Positions 43,775-54,002 of a DNA stretch of 64,000 nt are shown here, in pieces (within the stretch, counting starts at the first letter, position 1; every line of letters starts with the position of its first letter). This DNA comes from Lucinisca nassula. Its lineage: Eukaryota; Mollusca; Bivalvia; Lucinida; Lucinidae. The stretch spans positions 11,482,538-11,546,537 of the forward strand of contig OY757017.1 in the NCBI GenBank assembly GCA_963580285.1. Direction: 5' to 3'. Below the pieces are notes generated by a model. The model worked only from the letters and a program-made list of their open reading frames with translations. It ran no database searches and was not told the origin of the DNA. The position numbers and the translations under genes are program-made.

Positions 43775-44186
43775 CAGTAAAATTCTGCTATTAACCCTTA
43801 TCTTGCTGAATATTCATTTAAGCCACATCCATTTCTGTCTATCAACCAATCAAATTACTTGATGTAATTTATTGCTACAAATTCATAAACTGAATGCAAA
43901 ACAGTGTAGGTCCTGATCAGATGGCTTCTTCAGAAGCCATCTGATCTGGATTTACACTGTTTCCGAAGATAGGGGTTGTCGTGAACAGCATGATAAGAGT
44001 TAAGACCACCTAAAATTAAGACTAAATCTGCTTTTAAAAGCTTATTGAGAAGGTTTCAGTTATTCTTTGTGTTTTCTACAACCAGTGTCCCCTAATAAGA
44101 GACCACCTTTGGGACTGTTCAAAAGTGGTCTTTAAGACCACTTTTGAACAGTTCCAAAAGGTGGTTTTAATATAGGAATTTTACTG
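43775..44186. mobile_element. CAGTAAAATT-family MITE with TA duplication
   Basis: Ends CAGTAAAATTC and GAATTTTACTG, with TA at 43773-43774 and 44187-44188. Family A is inserted at its ATTAAG site. Confidence 0.85.
43795..43999. mobile_element. piggyBac-type MITE family A (205 bp), nested
   Basis: TTAA at 43791-43794 and 44000-44003. The sister MITE at 37649 has a single TTAA at this point (GCCATTAAGACCACC), which proves a TTAA target duplication. Confidence 0.92.
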
Positions 44187-44848
44187 TAATTGGCAAATAG
44201 TGTAATATGTTCTATGACCGGGTTATCCTTTGAAAGCAAGGAATACACCACAGAACTGAAAAGTATGGAGTGTACAAGTTTTTCTGGGCCAGGCTAGGTA
44301 GTTTTGGCCAATTGGGCCTCATCAGTGACCCTCAAATATATTCAGTAATCAAATATAAACTACACTGTGATGAAGGGCAGGGAGACTTTTCACAGCCACC
44401 ACACGTCTTAACACTAGCTGTAGTGACGTCAAATATGTTCAAGTCGGATCAGATGCTGCAGAACTGCATCTGATCCGGGCCTATACTGTTGGCAAAAAAA
44501 GTTTAGCCATTTTCCAAAGAAATTTTGTAGAAAACACCACCTGACCCCCTAAATTTTGAAATGGACTTGTGCTGTATATAAGGTGGAAGATTCCATTCAA
44601 TATGCTGTATATAAGGTGGAAGATTCCATTCAATACAGAATGGGTTCAAGGGTAGTTCCTCTTATTGTTGGCGAGAAACATCTGGTTGTTACTTGTTAAA
44701 ATCACCGCAACTGCCTTGTTGCAGTGATCCAATCAGGTACCCACAGTATACAAATGTTTAATTGAAGAAATAAGAACAATTATTGCCATATTATCCTTTG
44801 TACCTTGTTGTAACAGTATTTACCGTATGTATTCGGACAGACAGGCCA

Positions 44849-44919
44849 AAGCAAACAGTGTAGACCCAGATGAGATGCTGCATTCTGCAGCATCTCATCT
44901 GGGTCTACATTGTTTGCTT
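44849..44919. repeat. Solo palindromic core (AACAGTGTAGACCCAGAT type)
   Basis: GCAAACAGTGTAGACCCAGA and TCTGGGTCTACATTGTTTGC are the two arms around GCTGCATTCTGCAGC. The same core is embedded in MITE families A, B and C, and also at 38133-38203, 42725-42790, 47757-47825 and 54663-54732. Confidence 0.85.
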
Positions 44920-44972
44920 CTCATCCAGCCACCTCCAGACACAACATCGGTTGGTAAACCATACTTGTTTAA

Positions 44973-45177
44973 CGCTTGTCCTGCTAATCCCGGATATGCC
45001 TTATCTTTGAAACAATGTAGATCCAGATCAGATGGCTTCTGACGAAGCCATCTGATCAGGATCTACATTGTTTGCCATTCAGATTATGAATTTGTTGCAA
45101 TAATTTGCATCAAGTAATCTGATTGGTTGATAATCGGTAGTGGGTGTGGCATATATAAATACTCAGCAGGACAAGGG
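44973..45177. mobile_element. piggyBac-type MITE family A (205 bp)
   Basis: TTAA at 44969-44972 and 45178-45181. It is close to identical to 38726-38930, implying recent movement. Confidence 0.9.
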
Positions 45178-45490
45178 TTAAATTGTAGAAGTATGGTAAG
45201 GAGTTGAGGAGTCCAAATACTTAGGGTCAAGAATATGAGCCAGTACACGGCAAAATGTACAATGAAAGGTGCAACCAGCACAAAAAAACAACAACAAAAA
45301 ACATACAGGTCTGCACCTACTATGACAAGGTTTGCCATTTATATCTTCGGATAGCCCACAGACTTAAGCAAATAAATGTGATGACTCGGATCAGACTGCA
45401 ATTGTGTCGACTGATCTGAGTCTTTGCTGGTTGCACAAGTCTTTTTGTAGTCTTTGTTGCTTGCAAGGACCACCTTCAATAAGCAGTTTT

Positions 45491-46102
45491 TGACTCCGCA
45501 ATATAGGAGTCTGATTTTCTGTCTGTTCGTTTGTACATTCGTTCGTTTGCCAAGCCATCAACATTTTTACAACCACCCTGACTTTCACCCTAATGTAAGA
45601 GTTCATTTTCAAGAACCATTAGAGCTTCGTTAATAATAAGTGATACAGACTTGCATCTAGGAATGGCAACTTTATTTTGAGCATCCATATTTGACCTTGA
45701 CTTACATTTTATGGTTCACTGACTATGTGTGAATTATTGCGACCTTCCTAACTTTCACCATAAGAGTTCAAGAACTTTAAGAGCTTCATAAGTGACACTT
45801 GCTACAAACTTGCATCAAGGAATGGCAACTTTATTGCAAGCATCCATATTTGACCTAGACCTACATTTCATGGTTCACCGACTTAAGTCAGAAGCCTCCG
45901 TGGTTTAGTGGTTACGCTACAAGCCTTGTAAACCTGGGGTCGCAAGATCGATCCCAGGCTTCTCCAAACTTTCGGATGAGTCTTTAAACCGAGGTCCCGT
46001 CTGTGTATGATCTTAGCTGTTGGTGGGACTTAAACTCAAACACTCACTCACTCACAGACTTAAGATTTTTCCCACGCAACATAGCCTTCAGCAGAATTCT
46101 TG
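45491..46102 (+). mobile_element. Probable HINE-like element, 3' end unclear
   Basis: 5' hairpin GACTCC-GCAATATA-GGAGTC (45492-45511), then GTCTGTTCGTTTGTACATTC and two ~170-bp units (GAATGGCAACTTTATT, CATCCATATTTGACC). A SINE is inserted at 45888-46056. A clear 3' hairpin was not found. Bases 45182-45490 hold nothing recognisable. Confidence 0.55.
45888..46056 (+). mobile_element. tRNA-derived SINE (family B), copy 2
   Basis: GCCTCCGTGGTTTAGTGGTT and GATCGATCCC as at 1958-2114, with tail (CACT)n. An 8-bp duplication, GACTTAAG, lies at 45880-45887 and 46057-46064. Confidence 0.85.
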
Positions 46103-46483
46103 TTCAGAAAAATGGTTCTTTTTCTTGTGTAATTGTAGAGTATTATCCTAGAAACAGCACTCAGTTTTCCTCTAGCAAGTCTTGTGCTATCATTTTTGTT
46201 ACGTAATTAAAGGGAATGGAACACCTGGCAGATTTTTCCGCTATGTTTCAAAGGGAGACAACTTTCGGGACTTCCTGTGTGCTTTTCACTGTCCCCCTTA
46301 AGAGGTCCACTCTTAAAGGAAAGAATTTGCTCCTCAGGAGCAAATTCTTACCTTTACCAGTTGACCCCTATTGACATGGGATACAAAAATACTTTTGCAG
46401 GAGTTGCCTTCGCTGAAGGTGTGTCCATTCCCCTTAAATATTGATTGATTACTCTGGCATGCATACACTGCCATTCTTGTAGC
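46103..46483. other. No gene
   Basis: Contains an inverted pair GAATTTGCTCC and GGAGCAAATTC at about 46323-46350. Nothing else recognised. Confidence 0.35.
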
Positions 46484-46761
46484 CATTACAAAAACATGCC
46501 TATACAAATACATTATCAATTTTTCGGCCTAAAAATGGAAGTTTTAAGGTAAAAAATTGTGATGTTTTTCTTATTTCTGCTCAAAACATAGATTGAGGGG
46601 ACTCAATAGAACCGCCTCGACGAGGCGGTTCTATCGAGTACCCACAATGTATGTTTTTGAGCAGAAATAAGAAAAATATTGTTTACCCCTGTAAACCCCA
46701 GTTTTGCTAATAAAAGTAGGGTTTGAGGGGGTCAAAATTGCATAGGCGTGTTTTCATGATG
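46484..46761. mobile_element. MITE family H, copy 3
   Basis: Ends CATTACAAAAACATGCCTAT and CATAGGCGTGTTTTCATGAT. Central palindrome GAACCGCCTCGACGAGGCGG. Confidence 0.8.
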
Positions 46762-46959
46762 TTTAGATAAAATGAAGTAACAAGGATATATAAAAGATGA
46801 TTTTTTAATTGTTTATTGGTGTTGTGGGTACATGTTGTGGGTACCCACGTTTTTTAAGTAGAAATAGAGAAAGTCATCCCTTAATTATATCCCGGTTATC
46901 GCGTTTTATCTGGAGTTTTGAATGTTTCTGAAAAGCAAGAAAGCACAAGTCTTCTTTAA

Positions 46960-47516
46960 CTCTTATCCTGCTGAATGAATTAATTTGGCCACACCCATTT
47001 CTGACTATCCACCAATCAAATTACTTGATACAAAATATTTGTTCAATTCACAAGCCTCATGATAAACCGTGTAGATTCTTGTCAGATGGCTTCTTCAGAT
47101 CTGATCTTGATCTACACTGTTCGGAAAATAGAGGATTTTAGACGTGTTCATTCCATATGAAATTTATGAAACAAGCCTTTGGCGAGTTTCATAAATTTCA
47201 TATGAAATGACCACGAGTGTAAGATTCTGACCACTTTTAATTGGATTTACTGCCATTCAATTTGACAATTTTTTTCCCCACAAAAAATGCATGATGGATA
47301 TGGACGTTACTTAATCCCGCTGAAGTGTTATTACACTTGTGGTCATATGCTTTTTTATTATACGACGTTACCCATTGCTTATCAACGACGTATAAACATA
47401 TTTTATTGCAAATACCCCATTGCACACATATATATGTAATTGTTGCAATAAAATATGTTTATACTCAACAAGGTCATATGATAAGGTAGGAGTTGTCAAG
47501 TTCAGCAGGGTAAGGG
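46960..47516. mobile_element. piggyBac-type MITE family A with ~330-bp insert
   Basis: TTAA at 46956-46959 and 47517-47520. The insert begins near 47140 with an inverted TTTCATATGAAATTTATGAA / TTCATAAATTTCATATGAAA repeat, whose relative is at 56480-56575. Confidence 0.8.
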
Positions 47517-47846
47517 TTAATTTTTCTCGTGGGTCTGAGGTGACTATCTGAATGAACAGGTCAGTGAAGCAGTTAATTGCTGATTGGAATATGCAAATCC
47601 AAAACTTTATGCATACACCACAGCCTCTTTATAGCACTATCAACCCATTGTATACTAGTGGATTCTTCCAATGCTATATGTTGGACAAGGCCATTTGTTC
47701 TACAAGGGGTGTCAGGGCAAATTTTTCATTTTCTATTTTTGATGGAAAATTCTGTTTGCAAACAGTGTAGGCTTTGATCAGACGCTGCGTTCTGCGGCAT
47801 CTGATCTGGGCCTGCACTGTTTGCCAATGCCCTTCAGGGGTTTCCC

Positions 47847-48140
47847 GCATGCAATGGGGTCCAAAGCAGAAACCCAGTTAGTGAAACAACTGTGTTGTTA
47901 CCAAACAAAAATGTATAGATTATATAGAAAAATGACCATTAATGGTCATTTTTCTATATAATCTATACATTTTTGGGATCCATCTTGAAACCATGTTATA
48001 TCAAAACCTTGTTATAAAAAAACATGTTATAACAAGGGTTATAACAAACCATGTTATAACGAGGTTGTGGTAGCCACAGACCAACAGCGTTATAACGATT
48101 ACTGCGTTTTAAGCATCAGCGTTATAATGACTCTACAGTG
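47847..48140. mobile_element. ATAACACGG-type MITE
   Basis: It has a central palindrome (AATGTATAGATTATATAGAA with TTCTATATAATCTATACATT around GACCATTAATGGTC) and multiple TTATAAC phrases, ending GTTATAACGAGGTTGTGGT. Confidence 0.65.
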
Positions 48141-48403
48141 TATTATGTGGCATATTTTCCTGGCGAAGAAAGAAAGAAAACAAACAGAAATCTGGGCTAA
48201 TCACAAAATATTTAAGCGAGACAGTGATGTGATGGTGAAAAGTTTGAAAACGGAGGTCGTGAACAACTATAAAGCTGGAAATTGATACTGTGTGATTCGA
48301 TTACAAACATAACCTTCGCGTGTGAAATGGATGGATCTGATTAAGAGCTTTGCTATTATGGTCAACAACTATGTCTGCAAGATTTTGTTACAGAGGACAC
48401 TTC

Positions 48404-48697
48404 AACCCCCGCCCATAGGGGCTTGAAGAAATATATGGGCTGCATGATGCTTCCACGCAGAGCTGAATCCAGCCGGCACACTAGTACTGGTAAACCGCTT
48501 AGAGGATCTAAGCCTGTCCAGGAACCGCGGTGCGAGGCGGACCGTCCATGCTAATAAACCCTATTGGTTTCATTGGGTGACAGGGCTTGAGATGTCATTT
48601 CATCTCAGTGTCGGGTAAAAGTCCCACAAAATTGGAAGCGACGTCTCCAAAATAACCTTTAGTGTTGACGGGGACGTTAAACCTCAAATCAAACAAA
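48404..48697 (+). mobile_element. SINE-A with TSD TACAGAGGAC
   Basis: Full-length copy from CCCCCGCCCATAGGGGC to CAAATCAAACAAA. TACAGAGGAC is at 48389-48398 and 48698-48707. Confidence 0.85.
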
Positions 48698-48723
48698 TAC
48701 AGAGGACCCTCACTATAATGTCA

Positions 48724-49029
48724 GTTTTGTTTGTTTGATTTTATATTTAACATCCACTTGAACACTGTATAGGTCTTTTTGGAGACGTTGCTTCCTACAT
48801 GTATTTTGTGTGATTTTCCCAACATTGACATGAAATGACATCTCAAGCCATGTCACCCAATGAAACCAATAGGGTTTAAAAGCATGGACTGCTCGGCTCG
48901 CACCGCTTTGTCTGGGCAGACTTAGATCTTCTTAGCGGTTTACCAGTACTCATGTGCAATCGGTTTCAGCTCTGTGTGGAAGAATGATGCACTCCATCTA
49001 TTTCTCCAAGCCCCGATGGGCAGGGGGCG
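48724..49029 (-). mobile_element. SINE-A, reverse orientation
   Basis: It starts GTTTTGTTTGTTTGATTTTA and ends CCAAGCCCCGATGGGCAGGG, opposite to the SINE just upstream. Confidence 0.85.
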
Positions 49030-49971
49030 CTAAAACGACAGTATATGTTCCCTAACAATTTGTTGCTATAGCGAATTTGCCGCCATAAAAATCTGAATAA
49101 GGAGTAGTATAATAGGAAATAAAGAACTTTCCCTTTATTACTCCAATAAACAAATGTTGTGGACATTTGTTAGAATTGCCTCGCCAAGGCAATTCTAACA
49201 AATGTCCACAACATTTGTTTCGTGGAGTATTAAATAATATTCTTAAATATCTTCATTACTCCTCCCTTTCGGAGCTAAGGATTTGTTGATATTGTTGTTA
49301 TACAAATGTCTGTATAAAGAGGGTTGACTACAATTTTTTTAGAAAGGGAGATAACTCGTACAAACAAGTTTGCTAGTTTTTTTATTCCTTTCTCAAACAG
49401 GGGAAACATAAAAAAAAATAAAAAAAAAATAATAATAATTTGCTCTTAACACTGCATGCTGGATCTTTTTTCGCAGCAGAAGACATTTTGAAATATTTTT
49501 TCTAATTTTCCCACAAAACAGGATTTGACGACATCTCATGCAAATTGGAGATAATTTCATGAGAGATGTCAGGTCCTGTTTTCTTGGAAAAATATCAACA
49601 ATTTGTCGTCTGCTGAATTTGCCTAGAGAGTGTAATGGTTAAACAAATTCACTTCTTTACATTACGTTAACAAACCCGTGCGACATAGTGCAATATTTCA
49701 CATCTCCAAAATGGCTACTTTTCTGACGAAAATCAATGATATTTTCCTTGTTAATAAACCAAACATAGGTCGTGGGTGCTCGTTAGAACCGCCTCATTAA
49801 GGCGGTTCTAACGAGTACCCACAACCTATGTCTAGGAGCAGAAATAACGAAAATAATGTAGACCCCCGTAAACCCTGTTTTCTCTATATAAAGTGGGGTG
49901 TAAGGGGGTGTTCATTTCACGTACTTGTTAGGGTGATGATGACTAGCCCTGGTGAGAAAATCGCTGAAAAT
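49030..49971. other. No gene; two palindromes and an A-rich stretch
   Basis: TTAGAATTGCCTCGCCAAGG palindrome at 49153-49225 and GAACCGCCTCATTAAGGCGG at 49765-49830 (family H core type). A-rich run at 49408-49440. Confidence 0.5.
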
Positions 49972-50042
49972 AGGAAGCAACGTCTCCAAAATGACCTATA
50001 CAGTGTTGAAGGGGATGTTAAATATAAAATAAAACAAACAAA
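49972..50042 (+). mobile_element. SINE-A 3' fragment
   Basis: GGAAGCAACGTCTCCAAAATG to AAAACAAACAAAAC. Part of the inverted duplication with 48690-48800. Confidence 0.75.
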
Positions 50043-50066
50043 ACTTTCATTATAGTGAGGGTCCCC

Positions 50067-50330
50067 TGTATTTGTTTGATTTAACGTGCCGTCCCCGTCA
50101 ACACTATAAAGGTCATTTTGGAGACGTTGCTTCCAGTTTTGTGGGACTTTTACCCGACATTGAGATGAAGTGACAATGGTTTTATTAGCATGGACGGTCC
50201 GCCTCGCACCGCGGTTCCTGGACAGGCTTAGATCCTCAAAGCGGTTTACCAGTACTAGTGTGCGGGCCGGATTCAGCTCTGTGTGGAAGCAACGTGCAGC
50301 CCATATATTTCTTCAAGCCCCTATGGGCGG
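50067..50330 (-). mobile_element. SINE-A, reverse orientation
   Basis: TATTTGTTTGATTTAACG to TTCAAGCCCCTATGGGCGGG. A short deletion removes the AAACCAATAGGG segment. Confidence 0.85.
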
Positions 50331-50499
50331 GTGCAACCCCTAGTGAGATGAGACACATTTCTGTATCAAGACTAAATCCCTCTATTCTTCAAAAGGAAAT
50401 CACCGCCAGTGAGCAGTGAAATTACAGAATTTCTATAAATACCCACTACTTTAACCAACAACTGCAATGTACCTGAAATTTGAACAAGTTCATTTTATT

Positions 50500-51080
50500 A
50501 GCTTGGCTGTTTTCGAAAAAAACGACGAGGTATAGTCATAGCTCTGTCGTCGTGTAAAAACTTGGACATTTTGTAATATCTCTGTCATTTCTGAACACAT
50601 TTACTTGAAACTCAGACTAGTTGTTCATTATGAAAAGGGGAACTCATACCAATAGGTGAGGTAACCCTCAACTTAATGTTGGCACAGTTATGCCCCTTTT
50701 TCGACTTAGGATATTTGCAACAACTTGGACATTTTGTAATATCTCTGTCATTACTGAACATATTTACTTGAAACTCGAACTAGTTGTTCCTTTAATATGA
50801 AAAGGGGAACTCATACCAATAGGTGAGGCAACCCTAAAAATATTTTTGACACACTTATGCCCCTTTTTCGACTTAGAAATTTTGCAAAAACTTGGACATT
50901 TTGTAATATCTGTCATTACTGAACATATTTACTTGAAACTCGGATTAGTTGTTCATTATGAAAAGGGGAACTCATACCAATAGGTGAGGCAACCCTCAAA
51001 ATATTTTTGGCACAGTTATGCCCCTTTTTCGACTTAGAATTTTTGCAGCCGAGCATTGGTACCCCCATGCGGTGCTCTTG
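50500..51080 (+). mobile_element. HINE/pearl-like element (HINE-8)
   Basis: 5' AGCTTGGCTG (50500) is mirrored by CAGCCGAGC (51046-51054). GTTTTCG and ACGACGAG phrases form the 5' hairpin. There are three ~170-bp units (AACTTGGACATTTTGTAATA, GAACTCATACCAATAGGTGA). A 3' hairpin around AGCA...TGCT precedes CTTG (51077-51080) and T. Bases 50331-50499 upstream are unassigned. Confidence 0.75.
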
Positions 51081-51250
51081 TTCTCAGTATTATAACTCTT
51101 GTGGTGGAATGGGCCTCTCTGGCAGCATTGACATTTAAACATTAGGTTTCATCGATGTGTGTCCAAGCCTTGCTCAGGTCAAAGTCTTGAACAGGCCAGG
51201 GTTAGCCAGAAGTTAACATATGATTGAAGTTTTGATCATTAAATTTTTAA

Positions 51251-51433
51251 CCCTTATCTTGCTGTTCACGACAACCCCTATCTTTGCAAACAGTGTAGAT
51301 CAAGATCAGGGATCAGGATCTACACTGTTTGACATTAACTTTATGAATTTATAGGAATAAATTAAATAAGCTAATCTGATTGGTTGAAAGTGAGAAATGG
51401 GTGTGGCTAAAATGAATATTCAGCAAGAGAAGG
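51251..51433. mobile_element. piggyBac-type MITE family A, core deleted
   Basis: TTAA at 51247-51250 and 51434-51437. The core palindrome is shortened to GATCAAGATCAGGGATCAGG, giving 183 bp. Confidence 0.85.
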
Positions 51434-51645
51434 TTAATATGGCATACCCATAAAAATTTTTGATGAAACATTGTGAGTAGCTTTTGAAGAGCGTGTACTT
51501 TGATTGTTCTAGAGTTTTAAAAACAGAAACCCCGATTCATTATGCAGAAATTTTATTTTCATAATGCTGAAATTACAAACACTGGAATAATCAGAGCACA
51601 GAGAGTACTGCTGGGTTGATTGTCTCTTGAGTGTAGGCTGGGAAT

Positions 51646-52063
51646 ATCTTATATGGGTGTGAGGGGTGGATAGAAAAATCCGTCACGAGGGTCACTGTCC
51701 GGCATCACGAGGCTTGCCGAGTGATGCCTGACAGTGAGCCCGAGGGACAGATTTTTCTATCCACCCCTCACACCCATATTGGATTCTTTTTCTTGCATAC
51801 CTTCCATTTCTTAGCGCGGAATTTCAATGCTGCAGTCACTTCGGTTACCAACGTCCACCATATAGTGTTGACACTGCAGGAATGTAAAGTGACGTCACGG
51901 ATCGTGTATGACGTCAACCTTAACGGTGGTGCACACAAGGTTGTAATCAACCAGTGCATTTATCAAACACGCGATTATATTCGATTTGGGGTCGGAACAC
52001 CAGGGTCAGAACATAAATTTCTATCCCAGGGTATAATCGCGGATTTCCTTTCTGGTGTGCAAG
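51646..52063. mobile_element. Dispersed element F, copy 3 (inverted)
   Basis: The palindrome is on the left (GTGTGAGGGGTGGATAGAAA ... CTATCCACCCCTCACACC), followed by the body in reverse to TCTGGTGTGCAAG. Confidence 0.75.
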
Positions 52064-52419
52064 AAGAAAAAGTATTGAACTGAGACTTAAACCCTTTTTG
52101 TTTTGTTTAATCATGGAATTCCAGTATTGTAGCAATCCGTGAAGACACTGATTGGACGCCGTGTTAGGCATCTGATCTGGGTCTACACTGTTTGCCAGTG
52201 ACCCAGTACACAGGCCAAGTCCAGATTTTACTATTTACACAGTGGTCCGATGTTACAGGACCAGACTTGCACTGCTATAAATAACAGGCACCTGGATTTT
52301 GCACATGGTCAGTGGTATTCACCTGGACAATAGCAGGCGGGAAGCTTCTGTTGTTAGTAACTTTTGGTCTATTGATAGACATTCGACCCAGAAATGTTGG
52401 ATCATGATCAGTCTACATT
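52064..52419. other. No gene; partial palindromic core
   Basis: TGATCTGGGTCTACACTGTTT at about 52170-52192 is half of the shared core. Otherwise unassigned. Confidence 0.35.
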
Positions 52420-52423
52420 TTAA

Positions 52424-52628
52424 CCCTTATCTTGCTGTTCACGACAACCCCCATCTTTGCAAACAGTGTAGATCCAGATCAGATGGCTTCTGAAGAAGCC
52501 ATCTGATCAGGATCTACATTGTTTGGCATTCAGGTTATGAATTTGTAGCAATACATTACATCAAGTAATTTGATTGGTTGATAGACAGAAATGGGTGTGG
52601 CTTAAATGAATATTCAGCAAGATAAGGG
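52424..52628. mobile_element. piggyBac-type MITE family A (205 bp)
   Basis: TTAA at 52420-52423 and 52629-52632. Near-perfect palindrome GATGGCTTCTGAAGAAGCCA. Confidence 0.9.
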
Positions 52629-52632
52629 TTAA

Positions 52633-53088
52633 GGCATAATTATGTATTTTTGTTCTCATTCTACAGTCCTTCAAAAACATTCTTGCCAGAAGCCGTGACT
52701 CATTTGGGTCTGAATCTGGCTTAACGTCAGGGCCTGCATTATTTGCAACAGAATTTTCCGTCAAAAATAGAATAAAAACAAAAAATAGGCCTGAAATGCA
52801 TTATGGACTTGTCCAACATATAGCAATGGAAGAGTCCATTATAGTACAATGGAAGAGTCCACTAGTATAGTTTATCCTTCAAGCACTTTGGAAAATTCTG
52901 GAGATGACAATTTTTTTTTTTCTGAGAAAAAAGAAGACATTACATGTGAATTGTCTGCCGAACACGTCACATACTGTCTGCCGAACACATGTCACATACA
53001 TGTAATGTCACTCCTTTTTCTCTGGAAAAAAATAAGAAAATGTCATCTGCAAGTCAAAATCTAACCCATAAAATGCCAATCACGACAA
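52633..53088. other. No confident gene; one exon-like stretch
   Basis: After an acceptor-like TTCTCATTCTACAG the frame stays open for about 65 codons. Part of it derives from the shared palindromic core (GGGCCTGCATTATTTGCAAC), so I do not call an exon. Confidence 0.3.
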
Positions 53089-53226
53089 TTGTCGTCTGCT
53101 TAGCTGTCGGTTACCTTAAAAGTACTTTTTTTGCAAACAGTGTGGCCTCAGATCAGACTGCTCCTGTATGCAAAGAATTTTTAAAAAGTTTGCAAAAAAT
53201 TTCAGCAGACGACATAAGCAGACATT
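53089..53226. mobile_element. MITE family C, copy 2
   Basis: Ends AATTGTCGTCTGCTTAGCTG and GCAGACGACATAAGCAGACA, containing GCAAACAGTGTGGCCTCAGA. Confidence 0.65.
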
Positions 53227-53580
53227 TTCAGATGTAATTTTCTCAGAGTCTTAAGGGCTAATACATTGTGGGTCTCTAGAAAGAATCAATTTTACTTTTC
53301 AGTCAGATCGGGTTAATTTGAAATGAATAATAAATTATGTGCTTTGTTACATAAAAATTCTTGTTGAGACGTTATAGAAGTGCTTGACTATCATGCTGTG
53401 TAACTATGAATGACTTCTGTTACGATTGCATTTTGTATATGTATGTCTTTAATGATCTTAATAAATTTGAGCATACTTGCAGGAGTTTCTTTTTATTAAA
53501 GACCAGTTTTCCTTTAGGCCTTCGATACTGTTGATGTCATAGAGAGCCAGACATTTTACAGGATCATTCTTACTTGTTTT
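53227..53580. other. No gene; AATAAA signals
   Basis: AATAAA occurs near 53327 (AATGAATAATAAATT) and 53459 (TTAATAAATTTG). It could be a 3' UTR, but no reading frame leads into it. Confidence 0.25.
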
Positions 53581-54002
53581 TATGCCCCCGAGAATCTTTG
53601 ATTTGGGGGCATATAGTATTTGCCCTGTCTGTCTTAACCTACATCATATCCTCAAAAGTATGTGACCTAGCCCCATGAAACTTCAAACTTATTCACCATC
53701 ACAAGGGCTACATTCTGACCAAGGGCCATAACTCTGTTGTCATTTTTGGCTGAATTATCACCCCTTGAAATTTTGCCTGTCTGTCCGTCAAAAAACTTTA
53801 ACCTTGATCATAATTTCAAAAGTACATGTATTTGACCTAGCCCCATGAAACTTCACAAACTTATTCACCATCACAAGGGCTACATTCTGACCAAGGGCCA
53901 TAACTCTGTTGTCATTTTTGGCTGAATTATCTCCCCTTGAAATTTTGCAAAAACTCAGAAATTGGCTCCCTCGGGGGGCATTGGTCACCTTGTGACAGCT
54001 CG
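53581..54002 (+). mobile_element. HINE/pearl-like element (HINE-9)
   Basis: 5' hairpin TATGCCCCC with GGGGGCATA (53581-53613), then GTCTGTCT. Two ~171-bp units (GACCTAGCCCCATGAAACTT, CCAAGGGCCATAACTCTGTT). 3' GGGGGCAT (53974-53981), hairpin GTCAC-CTT-GTGAC (53984-53996), CTCG then TTTT. It is the smallest complete example in the window. Confidence 0.85.

Larger units (their letters stand above)
43743..44644. mobile_element. MITE family B, host of a nested stack
   Basis: The left end CCCATTTTATACCAGGAATC follows TTAA at 43739-43742. Family B text resumes after 44188 (TTGGCAAATAGTGT) and again after 44440 (GATCCGGGCC, AAAGTTTAGCCATTTTCC) to GAATGGG. The GTGCTGTATATAAGGTGGAA end segment is duplicated. 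Bases 44217-44340 match 54296-54410 inverted. Confidence 0.7.

Noticed and set aside
38700..45200. Regular palindromic repeats as a CRISPR-like array
   Set aside because: Spacing is irregular, copies are bounded by TTAA or TA duplications, and there are no cas genes; this is a eukaryotic MITE cluster.
48067..48285. 72-codon frame with a charged C-terminus
   Set aside because: Its start overlaps a MITE; no family recognised and no supporting splice structure.
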